A DNA stretch of 64,000 bases from Pseudoclavibacter sp. AY1H1 (GCF_002931055.1 NZ_PSXX01000004.1:124001-188000); one strand, 5' to 3'; counted from the stretch's first letter, positions 8,897 to 16,684 are shown. Program-made: numbers and translations. Notes: generated from the sequence alone by a model not told the origin.

Positions 8897-9817
8897 TCAG
8901 CTCTGGCACTGCGTGGCGTTGGTCGCCTCGCAGATGTCGCGAACCGTGTCGTAGTACTGGTCGTCGACCGGCTTGGTCTCGAAGAAGACGCTGCGGAAGC
9001 CATCGCTGTCGGCGCTCTCCACGCCGGCGGCGATGATGTCGTCGATCGTGACCTCGGAGAGGATGTCGCGGAGCTGCTGCTTCAGGTCGTCCGGCAGCTT
9101 GTCCGACTCGACGATGGGGGCACCGGGGACCATGGTCTCCGCGATGACCTTCACCTTGTCGGATTTCTCGACCTCGCTGTCTTCGGCGAATCCTGCCTCG
9201 CATTCGACGCCTTCGCCGACCTTCTGCACGCTGACGTCGTGCTTGCCCGCCATGACGGGGGTGATGTCCGCTTCGGGGTCGATGCCTGCTTCGAGGAGGT
9301 TGTAGCTCGGGAACAGGTAGCCGGAGGTGGAGGAGGGGTCGACGAAGCAGACCTTCTTGCCCGCGAGGTCTTCGATCGATGCGATGTCGCTGTCGACGGG
9401 CACGATGGCCTGCGAGTAGTAGCCGGGCTCCTGGCCCTCGGACGTCACGATGGAGGAGATCGGGGTGAGCTCGGCGCCGTTGTTCGTGGCGGTGACGTAG
9501 GTGAACCCGGAGAAGGAGGCCACGTCGACCTTGCCGGCGATCGCGGCTTCGATGAGCGCCGCGTAGTCCGTGGACTCGTGGTACTCGACGGTCTTGCCCG
9601 TCTCGAGCGCGATGTAGTCCATGAGCGGCTGGTAGTTGGTCTCGGTGTCGACGGAGTCGGGGACGACGCCGAAGACGAGGGTGTTCGAGTCGACGGCGAA
9701 GCCGGAGGAGTCGGTGGATCCGGAGGCGTCTGCTGCGGGCGTGGAGCAGGCGGCGAGGCTGAGTGCGAGGATGCCGGCGCCTGCGAGGGCGATCGCGGGC
9801 TTGAGAGCGCGGGTCAT
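8897..9817 (-). CDS. phnD: Phosphonate ABC transporter substrate-binding lipoprotein
   Basis: The 306-residue protein starts with a lipoprotein signal: basic MTRALK, a hydrophobic core and lipobox LAAC with Cys24, followed by an Asp/Ser/Thr-rich linker. The mature part has PhnD-family features: VFGVVPDSVDTETNYQPLMD, ALIEAAIAGKVDVASFSGFT, and CFVDPSSTSGYLFPSYNLLE, in which the Ser/Thr cluster is expected to bind the phosphonate group. It is the first gene of the operon and would capture the substrate outside the membrane. The start at 9817 was chosen because it gives an intact signal peptide; the frame upstream to 9904 lies in the promoter region. Confidence 0.93.
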   Translation of the reverse strand: MTRALKPAIALAGAGILALSLAACSTPAADASGSTDSSGFAVDSNTLVFGVVPDSVDTETNYQPLMDYIALETGKTVEYHESTDYAALIEAAIAGKVDVASFSGFTYVTATNNGAELTPISSIVTSEGQEPGYYSQAIVPVDSDIASIEDLAGKKVCFVDPSSTSGYLFPSYNLLEAGIDPEADITPVMAGKHDVSVQKVGEGVECEAGFAEDSEVEKSDKVKVIAETMVPGAPIVESDKLPDDLKQQLRDILSEVTIDDIIAAGVESADSDGFRSVFFETKPVDDQYYDTVRDICEATNATQCQS

Positions 9818-9884
9818 GTGCTGTGCCTTTCGGGCGGGGTCTCGGAGCGGGACGTGAAGAGACTGCCAGAGACACCACCAACCT

Positions 9885-10026
9885 GTATGCCTATCTTTGC
9901 ACAATTCACGAGTTGTTCACCTATGTTGAGACCCTCGGCAACCAGGCTTCGCGAGAACAGGCCTCCAAACAAGCGGCTTCACACTTCAGCAGCGCTCAGG
10001 CGGGCGTGAGCAAGTAGTATGCCTAT
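9885..10026. promoter_or_regulatory. Divergent promoter region with repeated GTATGCCTAT, candidate GntR operator
   Basis: The 209-bp gap between phnD and the GntR gene carries the 10-mer GTATGCCTAT twice in the same orientation, at 9885-9894 and 10017-10026. The second copy ends directly at the regulator's GTG start. TAGTAT at 10015-10020 fits a -10 box whose transcript would begin at about 10027, so the regulator mRNA may be leaderless. No Shine-Dalgarno sequence precedes the GTG. Repressor binding at both copies could control both directions. This is inference from repeat position. Confidence 0.5.
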
Positions 10027-10776
10027 GTGACCGACGTTATGTACAAGCAGATCGCTGACGACCTCCGACGACGCATCGCCAGCGGTCAACTCGCACCCGG
10101 CGATGACGTCCCATCCGAAGGAGAGCTCGCCGAACGCTGGAGCACCTCCCGGGGCCCGGTCCGCAACGCGCTCGCGGCCCTGCGCGGCGAGGGCCTCATC
10201 GAGACCGGCCGCGGTCGACCGGCACGGGTCGTCGAGCGCAAGGCCCACCAGGCCGTCGACGTGTCCATCCCGTTCACGAAGTGGGCCAAGGAAATCGGCA
10301 CCGTTCCTGGCGCCGAGACGCAGGAGGTGAGCCTGCGGCGTCCAGACCCGGCGCAGGCTGAGATCTTCGGGATCGACCCGTCCCAGCTTGTTGTGCACGT
10401 CCTTCGACTCCGCAGCCTCGATGGCCGGCCGACGATGCTCGAGCGGCTCACATTCACGGAGGAAGTCGGACGCCACCTCTTCGAGGTCGACCTGAACACC
10501 GTGTCCATCACCGAGTTCCTCGACAGCCGCGGCTACGGCTACACCGACATCGACCACGAGATCGACGCGAAGGCCGCCAATGCACTGGACGCCAGGCTGC
10601 TGGAGATCGAGGAAGGCTCCCCCGTCCTGCGCCTGCGCCGGGTGACGCGAGACAACGATGGCCGCGTCTTCGAGGTCTCCGACGACCGCTACCGGAGCGA
10701 CATCGTGCGCTTCACGGTGTCAGCATCCGGCAGGTCGCGGCGGGGGACGCACTACGTGCGGCCGATCGCGTTCTGA
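10027..10776 (+). CDS. GntR-family regulator with UTRA domain, likely controls the phosphonate operon
   Basis: The 249-residue regulator has an N-terminal winged helix (MYKQIADDLRRRI, GDDVPSEGELAERW, SRGPVRNALAALRGEGLI, residues about 5-70). A UTRA ligand-binding domain follows, with VVHVLRLRSLDGRPTMLERLTF and the C-terminal FEVSDDRYRSDIVRFT segment. The UTRA fold senses small phosphorylated or sugar-like ligands, and PhnF is a known member. It is divergent from phnD, so local control of phosphonate uptake and breakdown is the natural inference. The ligand may be the phosphonate or a phosphate ester. The GTG start at 10027 has no visible ribosome binding site, consistent with a leaderless message. 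Confidence 0.9.
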   Translation: MTDVMYKQIADDLRRRIASGQLAPGDDVPSEGELAERWSTSRGPVRNALAALRGEGLIETGRGRPARVVERKAHQAVDVSIPFTKWAKEIGTVPGAETQEVSLRRPDPAQAEIFGIDPSQLVVHVLRLRSLDGRPTMLERLTFTEEVGRHLFEVDLNTVSITEFLDSRGYGYTDIDHEIDAKAANALDARLLEIEEGSPVLRLRRVTRDNDGRVFEVSDDRYRSDIVRFTVSASGRSRRGTHYVRPIAF

Positions 10777-10861
10777 CCTTCGCCGGTCGGCGTTCAAGGT
10801 CGCCGATGCTGCCATCTGCCGACCCACTTGAGCCCGCTTGAACGGACCGCTGGCCTCACCC

Positions 10862-10907
10862 TTGTGTCAAGCGTGCTTGACGTGTATAACTGTCTCGACA
10901 GTCAAGC
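10862..10907 (+). promoter_or_regulatory. Promoter with palindromic operator in the spacer
   Basis: TTGTGT (10862-10867), a 17-bp spacer and TATAAC (10885-10890) form a good promoter for the membrane-protein/XRE pair. The spacer contains the perfect palindrome GTCAAGC-GT-GCTTGAC (10866-10881). A third copy of GTCAAGC lies at 10901-10907, about where transcription would start. Placement between -35 and -10 suggests repression, most simply autoregulation by the XRE protein encoded in the same unit. Confidence 0.65.
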
Positions 10908-10931
10908 TAGCTTTACACATGGGAGTGCAAC

Positions 10932-11408
10932 ATGGACACCGAGCGTTCTTCGTACACAGCGGACACTCGAAGCCGATGGGGCCGAGTGAAGTTCGGCGGG
11001 CGCTGGTCGGCACTCTGGCTGGCGATCCCCTCCGGCCTGCTCCTCGCCTGTGCCATCGCAACGATTCTGGTGCTGACCGGGTCCGCCGGCCCGCACCCGC
11101 TCGTCGGGTGGTTCGCGACGGTGCTGGTGTCGTTCTGGGCCTGTGCCGGTCTCGTGTGGGCGCTGTCCGTCGACCGGGACAGCCTTCGAGGGGCCACCCC
11201 GCGTCCCGAGCAGTCGGTGGAGTCGGCGTGGATCGAACGCGCGACGAGTGGCGCGTTCGGCGACACCCTGCTCGTGACCGGTCTCGGCACCGCAGTCATC
11301 GCGGTCGGGAACCTCGACATTCCCGCGCTCCTTGCCCTGGTCGCCGTGATCATCGTCGCGATGGGATCGGTGAGCATCCGGTATGGCCTCGAGCGAAGGC
11401 GAGGCTAG
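10932..11408 (+). CDS. Four-helix membrane protein of unknown function, XRE-paired
   Basis: The 158-residue protein is polar at both ends with four hydrophobic stretches: LWLAIPSGLLLACAIATILV, WFATVLVSFWACAGLVWAL, LLVTGLGTAVIAVG and IPALLALVAVIIVAMGSV. No known catalytic motif is visible. GGGAG at 10921-10925 lies 6 nt before the ATG. It is followed 3 bp later by a small XRE regulator, an arrangement common for membrane proteins paired with short Cro/CI-like regulators. It might sense or modulate the regulator, but this is not established. It shares the palindrome-bearing promoter upstream. Confidence 0.8.
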   Translation: MDTERSSYTADTRSRWGRVKFGGRWSALWLAIPSGLLLACAIATILVLTGSAGPHPLVGWFATVLVSFWACAGLVWALSVDRDSLRGATPRPEQSVESAWIERATSGAFGDTLLVTGLGTAVIAVGNLDIPALLALVAVIIVAMGSVSIRYGLERRRG

Positions 11409-11411
11409 TCG

Positions 11412-11630
11412 GTGAAGAACGAGCTCCCGGCGCTTCGCAAGCAACGCGGGTGGTCGCAGCAGCGCCTCGCGGAGGAGCTCGGCGTCTCCCGCCAGACGGT
11501 CATCTCCATCGAGCGCGGCCGCTTCGACCCCTCGCTGCCCCTCGCGTTCCGACTCGCGCGCGTCTTCGAATGCCCGATCGAGAGCATCTTCGACGACGAT
11601 GACGCCGAAGGGGCCGACGACACCGAGTGA
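11412..11630 (+). CDS. Small XRE-family transcriptional regulator
   Basis: The 72-residue protein is almost entirely a helix-turn-helix domain: LPALRKQRGWSQQRLAEELG, then SRQTVISIERGRFDPSLPLA, then the FRLARVFECPIESIF dimer region. It has a very acidic tail. The family (YvaO/small XRE type) usually represses its own operon with the adjacent membrane protein. The GTG start at 11412 follows the membrane-protein stop closely. The palindrome GTCAAGCGTGCTTGAC at 10866-10881 is the obvious candidate binding site, though no experiment supports this. Confidence 0.88.
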   Translation: MKNELPALRKQRGWSQQRLAEELGVSRQTVISIERGRFDPSLPLAFRLARVFECPIESIFDDDDAEGADDTE

Positions 11631-11677
11631 CGGGTCCCCTCTGACGACTCCCGCAGGCATCCGCGAGAAGGGCCGCG

Positions 11678-12319
11678 TCAGCCGTCGTCGCGCGGGCGTT
11701 CCGTCAGCCCGAGGAGGGCGATGACCTGCTCGGCGTGCGCGCGCGCAGCCGCCGCGCTCGGTGCGGGCGCCAGCCCGAGCAGGCGGCGACGGTGCGGCTC
11801 ACCGAGGAGCAGCCCGAACAGCGCCTCCGCCAGCGCCAGCACCTCCGCGTCCGTCTTCACCTGCACGAGCCCGCTCGCAGGAGAGACGCACTGCGCAAGC
11901 AGGGCGACGTAGCCCCGTGGGCCGCTGGAGTAGAAGCCCGACGCGAGCTCCGGGAACTGCGCCGCTTCTCCGATCATGAGTCGGTGCAGGCCGACGGCGT
12001 TGTCCGAGTGCAGGACGAAGACGAGCCGCGCTGCGGTCTCGAGCAGCGACTCGGCGGTAACCCCGTGGTTCGCGAGGTCGCGAGCGCGGAACCGCTCGAT
12101 CGCCGCGGTGAACACCTCCGCCTTGTCACCGAAGTAGGTGTAGATCGTGCGCTTGGTGACCCGTGCGGCTGCTGCGATCTCATCGACGGTGACCTGGCCG
12201 TAGCCATTCGACACGAACAGCGCGACGGCGACGTCCAGGATCTGGTCTCGGCGCTCCTCCCGCTCCTCCGCGGTCGGACGGCCCCGCTTGCGGCTCGTGC
12301 TCGACACGGTCTCGCTCAT
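11678..12319 (-). CDS. TetR-family regulator divergent from the E1/E2 dehydrogenase operon
   Basis: The 213-residue protein has a basic N-terminal tail (SRKRGRPTAEEREERRDQI). A TetR helix-turn-helix follows (VTVDEIAAAARVTKRTIYTYFGDKAEVF, residues about 43-70), and the C-terminal helical domain is like those of AcrR/TetR_C regulators. The ATG at 12319 was chosen because upstream codons run into the divergent promoter and antisense to E1alpha. It is transcribed away from the dehydrogenase operon. The near-palindrome at 12377-12398 overlaps that operon's -10 box, so repression of the operon is likely. The inducer is unknown. Confidence 0.88.
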   Translation of the reverse strand: MSETVSSTSRKRGRPTAEEREERRDQILDVAVALFVSNGYGQVTVDEIAAAARVTKRTIYTYFGDKAEVFTAAIERFRARDLANHGVTAESLLETAARLVFVLHSDNAVGLHRLMIGEAAQFPELASGFYSSGPRGYVALLAQCVSPASGLVQVKTDAEVLALAEALFGLLLGEPHRRRLLGLAPAPSAAAARAHAEQVIALLGLTERPRDDG

Positions 12320-12350
12320 CCGCAGTGCTCCCCACCTCGTGCTTCGCCTG

Positions 12351-12398
12351 TCGACCCTCGACGACAACCATCCTATAATGAGACGTATTCGTTTCATT
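12351..12398 (+). promoter_or_regulatory. E1/E2 operon promoter with TetR-type operator
   Basis: TCGACC (12351-12356), a 17-bp spacer and a perfect TATAAT (12374-12379) form a promoter pointing toward the E1alpha gene. Overlapping it is the inverted repeat AATGAGACG-TATT-CGTTTCATT (12377-12398, 8 of 9 arm positions paired), which covers the end of the -10 box and the expected transcription start. This position suits TetR repression. Confidence 0.65.
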
Positions 12399-12466
12399 AC
12401 ACGCGTGGTCATCCCTCGCGGTCGATCGCGCCGAGCCCCAGAAGGGTCAGGCGAGAGGAGCTCCCA

Positions 12467-13570
12467 ATGGCTGCACGCAGATCCGCAACCCCGCGGAAGA
12501 CAGCGTCGAATCCACCCCCAGCGCACACCACGTCCCTCGACAGTGAGGGACTCGTCGAGTTCTACCGCCAGATGGTGCTGATCCGGCGGTTCGAGGAGCG
12601 CGCCGCCCGCTCGTACACGCAGGCGGAGATCGGTGGCTACTGCCACCTGAACCTCGGTGAGGAGGCGACGGTGGTCGGCCTGATGGCGGCGATGGAGTCG
12701 ACCGACTACCTCTTCACGAACTACCGGGAGCACGGATACGCGCTCGGGCGAGGCATCGCGCCAGGGCGGATCATGGCAGAGCTCTACGGGCGCAGCGGCG
12801 GCGTGTCGAAGGGGTGGGGCGGGTCGATGCACCTCTTCGACCTGGAGTCGCGCCTGCTCGGCGGGTACGGCATCGTCGGCGGGCAGGTGCCGCTCGCCAC
12901 CGGTGCGGCCCTCGCGATCGACTACCGCAGCGGCCAAGAGGCCGTGGTCTGCGTCATGGGAGACGGCACCACGAACATCGGGGCGTTTCACGAGTCGCTG
13001 AACATCGCTGCCCTGTGGGACCTGCCGGTCGTCTACGTGGTCGTCAACAACGGCCTCGGGATGGGCACCACGGTCGAGCGCGCCTCCGGCGAGCCCGAGC
13101 TGCACAAGCGGGCATCCTCGTACCGGATGGCATCCGCCCGCGTCGACGGGAACGATCCCGTCGCCGTCCGGGACGCTGCGGCCAGCGCGCTCGCGAGCGC
13201 CCGGGCCGGCAAGCCGTTCCTGCTGGAGACGGTGAGCGAGCGGTTGAAGGGCCACTCGGTCGTCGACCCCGCGAAGTACCGCACCCGCGAGGAGGCTGAG
13301 GCTCTCAAGGCCGGCGACCCCATCGCCGCGTTCGCGGTTCGCCTCGCCGAGCAGGGACTCCTGACGGACGAGGCAATCGCCGACATCGACGCTGCCGCCA
13401 TGGCCGCCGTCGCCGAGGCCGTCGCGTTCGCCGAGGCGAGCCCGCACCCGTCGGTCGACACGCTCTTCGACTACACCTACGCCACACCGGTTCCCAACGA
13501 TTCCCGCAGGCTGCCCGGCCAGCCACTCTTCGAACCATCCCCCTCACCCACGATCGGAGCATCCGCATGA
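12467..13570 (+). CDS. 2-oxoacid (pyruvate/acetoin) dehydrogenase E1 component, alpha subunit
   Basis: The 367-residue protein has the thiamine diphosphate motif GDGTTNIGAFHESLNIAA running to VVVNNGLGMGT (GDG...NN, about residues 165-195). It also has the E1alpha motifs RRFEERAARSYTQAEIGG and NYREHGYALGRG, and a phosphorylation-loop-like ERLKGHSVVDPAKYRT region. It decarboxylates a 2-oxoacid, or cleaves acetoin, and transfers the two-carbon unit to E2. The ATG at 12467 follows AGAGGAG with good spacing. The stop overlaps the E1beta start by ATGA. The family cannot separate pyruvate from acetoin dehydrogenase by eye. Confidence 0.9.
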   Translation: MAARRSATPRKTASNPPPAHTTSLDSEGLVEFYRQMVLIRRFEERAARSYTQAEIGGYCHLNLGEEATVVGLMAAMESTDYLFTNYREHGYALGRGIAPGRIMAELYGRSGGVSKGWGGSMHLFDLESRLLGGYGIVGGQVPLATGAALAIDYRSGQEAVVCVMGDGTTNIGAFHESLNIAALWDLPVVYVVVNNGLGMGTTVERASGEPELHKRASSYRMASARVDGNDPVAVRDAAASALASARAGKPFLLETVSERLKGHSVVDPAKYRTREEAEALKAGDPIAAFAVRLAEQGLLTDEAIADIDAAAMAAVAEAVAFAEASPHPSVDTLFDYTYATPVPNDSRRLPGQPLFEPSPSPTIGASA

Positions 13571-14562
13571 GCATGATGACCTACCGTCAGGCGCTCCACG
13601 ACACCCTCCGCGCCGAGATGCTGCGAGACGAGAACGTGCTGCTCATCGGCGAGGAGATCGGCGTCTTCGAGGGCTCGTACAAGATCACCGCCGGCATGCT
13701 CGCGGAGTTCGGCGAGAAGCGCGTGCGAGACACCCCCATCGCCGAGGAGGGGTTCACGGGAGCCGCCATCGGCGCCGCGATGCTCGGACTGCGCCCGGTC
13801 GTGGAGATCATGACCATCAACTTCTCGCTGCTGGCCCTGGACCAGATCGTGAACCACGCCGCGAAGATCTATGGCATGTTCGGCGGTCAGGCCCGGGTCC
13901 CCCTCGTCATCCGCACCCCGGGCGGAGGCGGGCAGCAGCTCGGCGCCACGCACTCGCAGAACATCGAGCTGTACTACGCGTTCGTGCCCGGAATGAAGGT
14001 CGTCGCCCCGTCCAGCCCCGCTGACGCGAAGGCGCTGCTGCTGGCCGCGATCCGCGACGACGACCCCGTGCTGTTCCTCGAGAACCTGGCGCTCTACAAC
14101 ACCAAGGGCGAGGTGCCGGACGACGACACCCCCGCCGAGATCGGCCGGGCCGCCGTGACCCGCGAGGGTGCCGACATCACCGTGGTCGCCTACTCGCGCA
14201 TGGCGGCCGTCGCCCTCGAAGTGGCCGAGCGGCTCGCCGAGACCGAGGGCATCGACGTGGAGGTCGTCGACCTCCGCAGCCTGCGCCCGCTCGACCGCGA
14301 CACCGTCATCGCATCCGTGAAGAAGACCCACTGCGCCGTCGTCCTGGAAGACGACTGGCTCACCTACGGCATCGGCGCCGAGATCGCCGCGACCATCTCG
14401 GACGGCGCCTTCGACTGGCTGGACGCACCCGTGCGCCGGGTCGCGATGGCCGAGGTGCCCATGCCCTACTCCAAGCCGCTCGAGACCGCCGCGCTCCCCT
14501 CCGCGGACGACGCCGCCACCGCCATCCGGCAGACCCTCGCCGCGGTCTCCCGCCGCATCTAA
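13567..14562 (+). CDS. 2-oxoacid (pyruvate/acetoin) dehydrogenase E1 component, beta subunit
   Basis: The 331-residue protein is of normal length for E1beta. It has LLIGEEIGVFEGSYKIT, the TPP-binding Glu region RDTPIAEEGFTGAAIGAAM, GMFGGQARVPLVIRTPGGGG and a transketolase C-terminal domain (VVDLRSLRPLDRDTVIASVK, YGIGAEIAATI). It forms the alpha2beta2 E1 heterotetramer with the preceding gene, to which it is coupled by a 4-bp overlap. The GGGGQQLGATHSQ stretch and the EIMTINF segment are usual for acetoin/pyruvate-type E1beta proteins. Only 9 bp separate its stop from the E2 gene. Confidence 0.92.
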   Translation: MSMMTYRQALHDTLRAEMLRDENVLLIGEEIGVFEGSYKITAGMLAEFGEKRVRDTPIAEEGFTGAAIGAAMLGLRPVVEIMTINFSLLALDQIVNHAAKIYGMFGGQARVPLVIRTPGGGGQQLGATHSQNIELYYAFVPGMKVVAPSSPADAKALLLAAIRDDDPVLFLENLALYNTKGEVPDDDTPAEIGRAAVTREGADITVVAYSRMAAVALEVAERLAETEGIDVEVVDLRSLRPLDRDTVIASVKKTHCAVVLEDDWLTYGIGAEIAATISDGAFDWLDAPVRRVAMAEVPMPYSKPLETAALPSADDAATAIRQTLAAVSRRI

Positions 14563-14571
14563 GGACACCCC

Positions 14572-15912
14572 ATGATCGATATCCTCATGCCCCGCCTCTC
14601 CGACACCATGCAGGAGGGCGCCATCGCCGCGTGGCACAAGCAGCCAGGCGATGCCGTCGCCGTTGGCGACCTGCTCGTCGAGGTCGAGACCGACAAGGCC
14701 ACCATGGAATACGAGGCCTACGACGCCGGCGTCCTGCGCGACATCCTGGTCGCCGAAGGCGAGGTGGCGACCATCGGCACGGTCATCGCGCGCCTCGATG
14801 ACGGCAACGACGAAGCGAACGACGACGCACCAGCGAGCGCATCCGACGCTGTCGCGCCAGCGGCTGCGGATGCGGATGCGGCTGGCGCGATGGGCGCAGC
14901 GGACGCGAGCGCCGCCGCTCGGGAGGTCGCTTCCCAGCGCACAGCAGGACAGCGGCTATTCGCGACGCCGCTCGCGCGCCGACTCGCCCGCGAGCACGAG
15001 ATCGACCTGTCGGGCGTCCTGGGATCCGGCCCCGGCGGCCGGATCGTCCGCGCCGATATCGAGGATGCACGCGCACGTCAGGCCTCCCCCGAGGACACGG
15101 CCATCGCGTCGCCCGCTCGGTGCACGTCGCGCGCGACGGCGGGCCAGACCACCGGTGGCACCAGCACCAGCACCAACACCAACACCAACACCACCAACAC
15201 TCCTGATGCGCGACAGCCAACGGTCGTCCCGTTCGACAAGACCCGCGAAGTGATCGCTCGACGCCTCAGCGAGAGCAGCAGCACGGTGCCGCACTTCTTC
15301 GTCACGGCTGCGGCCGACGTCGAGGCCCTCCTGGCGCTCCGCGCCGAGCTGAACGGCAGCCTCGAATCGACGGGGCGCCCCAAGATCAGCGTCAACGATC
15401 TCCTCGTGCGCGCCTGCGCCATCGCGCTTCGCGAGCATCCGGGAGTCAACGCCTCCTACTCCCCGGAGGGCCGCGGAGAGACCCTGCTCCACGGGCGCGT
15501 CAACATCGGCATCGCCATCGCCTCCCCGACCGGGCTCGTCGTGCCGGTGATCGACGACGCAGACCTGAGGCCGGCGTCGCAGATCGCGCGCGAGTCTCGG
15601 CGACTGGCCGGACTCGCGACGGAACGCAAGCTCGGAGCCTCGGACATGGCGGGCGGCACGTTCACCATCAGCAACCTCGGCATGTACGGCGTCGAGCAGT
15701 TCACCGCCATCATCAACCCGCCGGAGGGGGCGATCCTCGCGGTCGGCGCGGCGAGGCCAGAACCCGTCGCCGTCAACGGGGCAGTCGAGGTGCGTCACCG
15801 CCTGCGATACACCCTCTCCGCCGACCACCGCATCATCGACGGAGCCCTTGCCGCGGAGTTCCTCGCCACGCTGACGGGGCTCCTCGAACAGCCCATGCAC
15901 ATCATCGCCTGA
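14572..15912 (+). CDS. Dihydrolipoamide acyltransferase (E2) of the 2-oxoacid dehydrogenase complex
   Basis: The 446-residue protein has three parts. An N-terminal lipoyl domain carries the modified lysine in VETDKATMEYEA (residues about 41-52). A peripheral-subunit binding domain follows (ATPLARRLAREHEIDLSGV, near residue 130), then a catalytic acyltransferase domain with ADHRIIDGA near the C-terminus holding the catalytic His and Asp. The parts are joined by Ala/Asp-rich and Thr/Ser/Asn-rich linkers. It carries the acyl group on lipoate and transfers it to CoA. AAGGA precedes the ATG. No E3 gene follows, so lipoamide dehydrogenase must come from elsewhere in the genome. Confidence 0.92.
   Translation: MIDILMPRLSDTMQEGAIAAWHKQPGDAVAVGDLLVEVETDKATMEYEAYDAGVLRDILVAEGEVATIGTVIARLDDGNDEANDDAPASASDAVAPAAADADAAGAMGAADASAAAREVASQRTAGQRLFATPLARRLAREHEIDLSGVLGSGPGGRIVRADIEDARARQASPEDTAIASPARCTSRATAGQTTGGTSTSTNTNTNTTNTPDARQPTVVPFDKTREVIARRLSESSSTVPHFFVTAAADVEALLALRAELNGSLESTGRPKISVNDLLVRACAIALREHPGVNASYSPEGRGETLLHGRVNIGIAIASPTGLVVPVIDDADLRPASQIARESRRLAGLATERKLGASDMAGGTFTISNLGMYGVEQFTAIINPPEGAILAVGAARPEPVAVNGAVEVRHRLRYTLSADHRIIDGALAAEFLATLTGLLEQPMHIIA
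15160..15200 (+). repeat. ACC/AAC/AGC trinucleotide-rich repeat in the E2 linker
   Basis: A run of ACC AGC and ACC AAC codons encodes a Thr-Ser/Thr-Asn alternating linker between the subunit-binding and catalytic domains. It is in frame, so length changes by slippage in steps of three would alter only linker length. It is distinct from the Ala/Pro-rich linkers usual in E2 proteins. Confidence 0.8.
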
Positions 15913-15926
15913 GCGACTGGAATCGC

Positions 15927-15956
15927 GGTCGCGGGGACGGTCGCACCCCCGCGACC
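15927..15956 (+). terminator. Strong hairpin after the E2 gene, likely terminator
   Basis: GGTCGCGGGG (15927-15936) and CCCCGCGACC (15947-15956) form a perfect 10-bp stem with a 10-nt loop, 15 nt after the E2 stop. No T-run follows, which is common for actinobacterial terminators. It would close the E1/E2 operon. Confidence 0.65.
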
Positions 15957-16078
15957 CCGACCCGGTGTTGGCGGTCCGGCTTCCCGGGCGGCGATCTCGT
16001 ACTGTGGTGGGACCGTCGCTCGAAACCGGAGAGCCCGGGCGACGCCCACTCCAGGTGGGAAGCTGAAGGAGGGACCAC

Positions 16079-16663
16079 ATGGGCCGACCGAGTCTTGTGC
16101 ATGAGCGGCGCCCGCAGATCGTCGCGGCCGCGAAGCGAGTCATCGGGAAGTACGGAGTCGAGGGCGCGACCCAGGAGCGCATCGCCTCCGAAGCTCAGCT
16201 GAGCCGGGCGCACATCCGTCACTACGTCGGCAACCGCGACGAGCTCATCCAGCTCGTCTGGAACTCGACGATGGACCCGTACGCGCAGGAGATGCACGAA
16301 CGGGTGCAGGCCGCGCGCTCCGGCCAGGGGCTCGAGGGGGTGCTCGACTTCCTCTTCGGCACCGGTGTCGAAGCGAGTCCAGACGATGCCGTGTTCGATG
16401 CATTCCTGGCCTGGTCCCAGCACGACGAGCAGGTCAGGCGGCGCCTGCTCGACAGCTACGCGACCGTGGTCACCGAGGTCGCCGCGGCGATCAGGGCGAC
16501 GCACCGGGAGATGGACGTCGCACGGAGCGAGGCGCTCGGCTATGCCATGCTGTGCCTCACCATCGGGTCCTCGAGCATGAGCGTTCTCCAGTTCCCGGAC
16601 GCGCAGACCAGTCCGCTTCGCGACTTGGCGGCGTCGATGATCCAAGCGGCGGCGGCTGCCTGA
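16079..16663 (+). CDS. TetR-family (BetI-like) transcriptional regulator
   Basis: The 194-residue protein starts with MGRPSLVHERRPQIVAAAKR and has a TetR helix-turn-helix (VEGATQERIASEAQLSRAHI, then RHYVGNRDELI). The C-terminal ligand domain resembles BetI_C-type regulators. AAGGAGGGA ends 5 nt before the ATG. It converges with the APC permease gene, and only 21 bp separate the two stops. The best candidate targets are the divergent permease and amidohydrolase promoters, where a TetR-like dyad sits at 18165-18182. This link is inferred from proximity. Confidence 0.87.
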   Translation: MGRPSLVHERRPQIVAAAKRVIGKYGVEGATQERIASEAQLSRAHIRHYVGNRDELIQLVWNSTMDPYAQEMHERVQAARSGQGLEGVLDFLFGTGVEASPDDAVFDAFLAWSQHDEQVRRRLLDSYATVVTEVAAAIRATHREMDVARSEALGYAMLCLTIGSSSMSVLQFPDAQTSPLRDLAASMIQAAAAA

Positions 16664-16684
16664 GCGCCGCCGCTCGATCGCGGC

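Noticed and set aside
10775-10801. GACCTT/AAGGTC inverted repeat after the GntR gene as a terminator
   Set aside because: The stem is only 6 bp with a 15-nt loop, and no T-run follows; too weak to call.
12320-13447. Extended start for the TetR gene, antisense to the E1alpha gene
   Set aside because: The TetR fold begins just after the ATG at 12319, and the extension crosses the divergent promoter.
15160-15200. Possible CRISPR-like or minisatellite array
   Set aside because: It is a short in-frame trinucleotide run within the E2 linker; no spacers or repeat units of CRISPR size.
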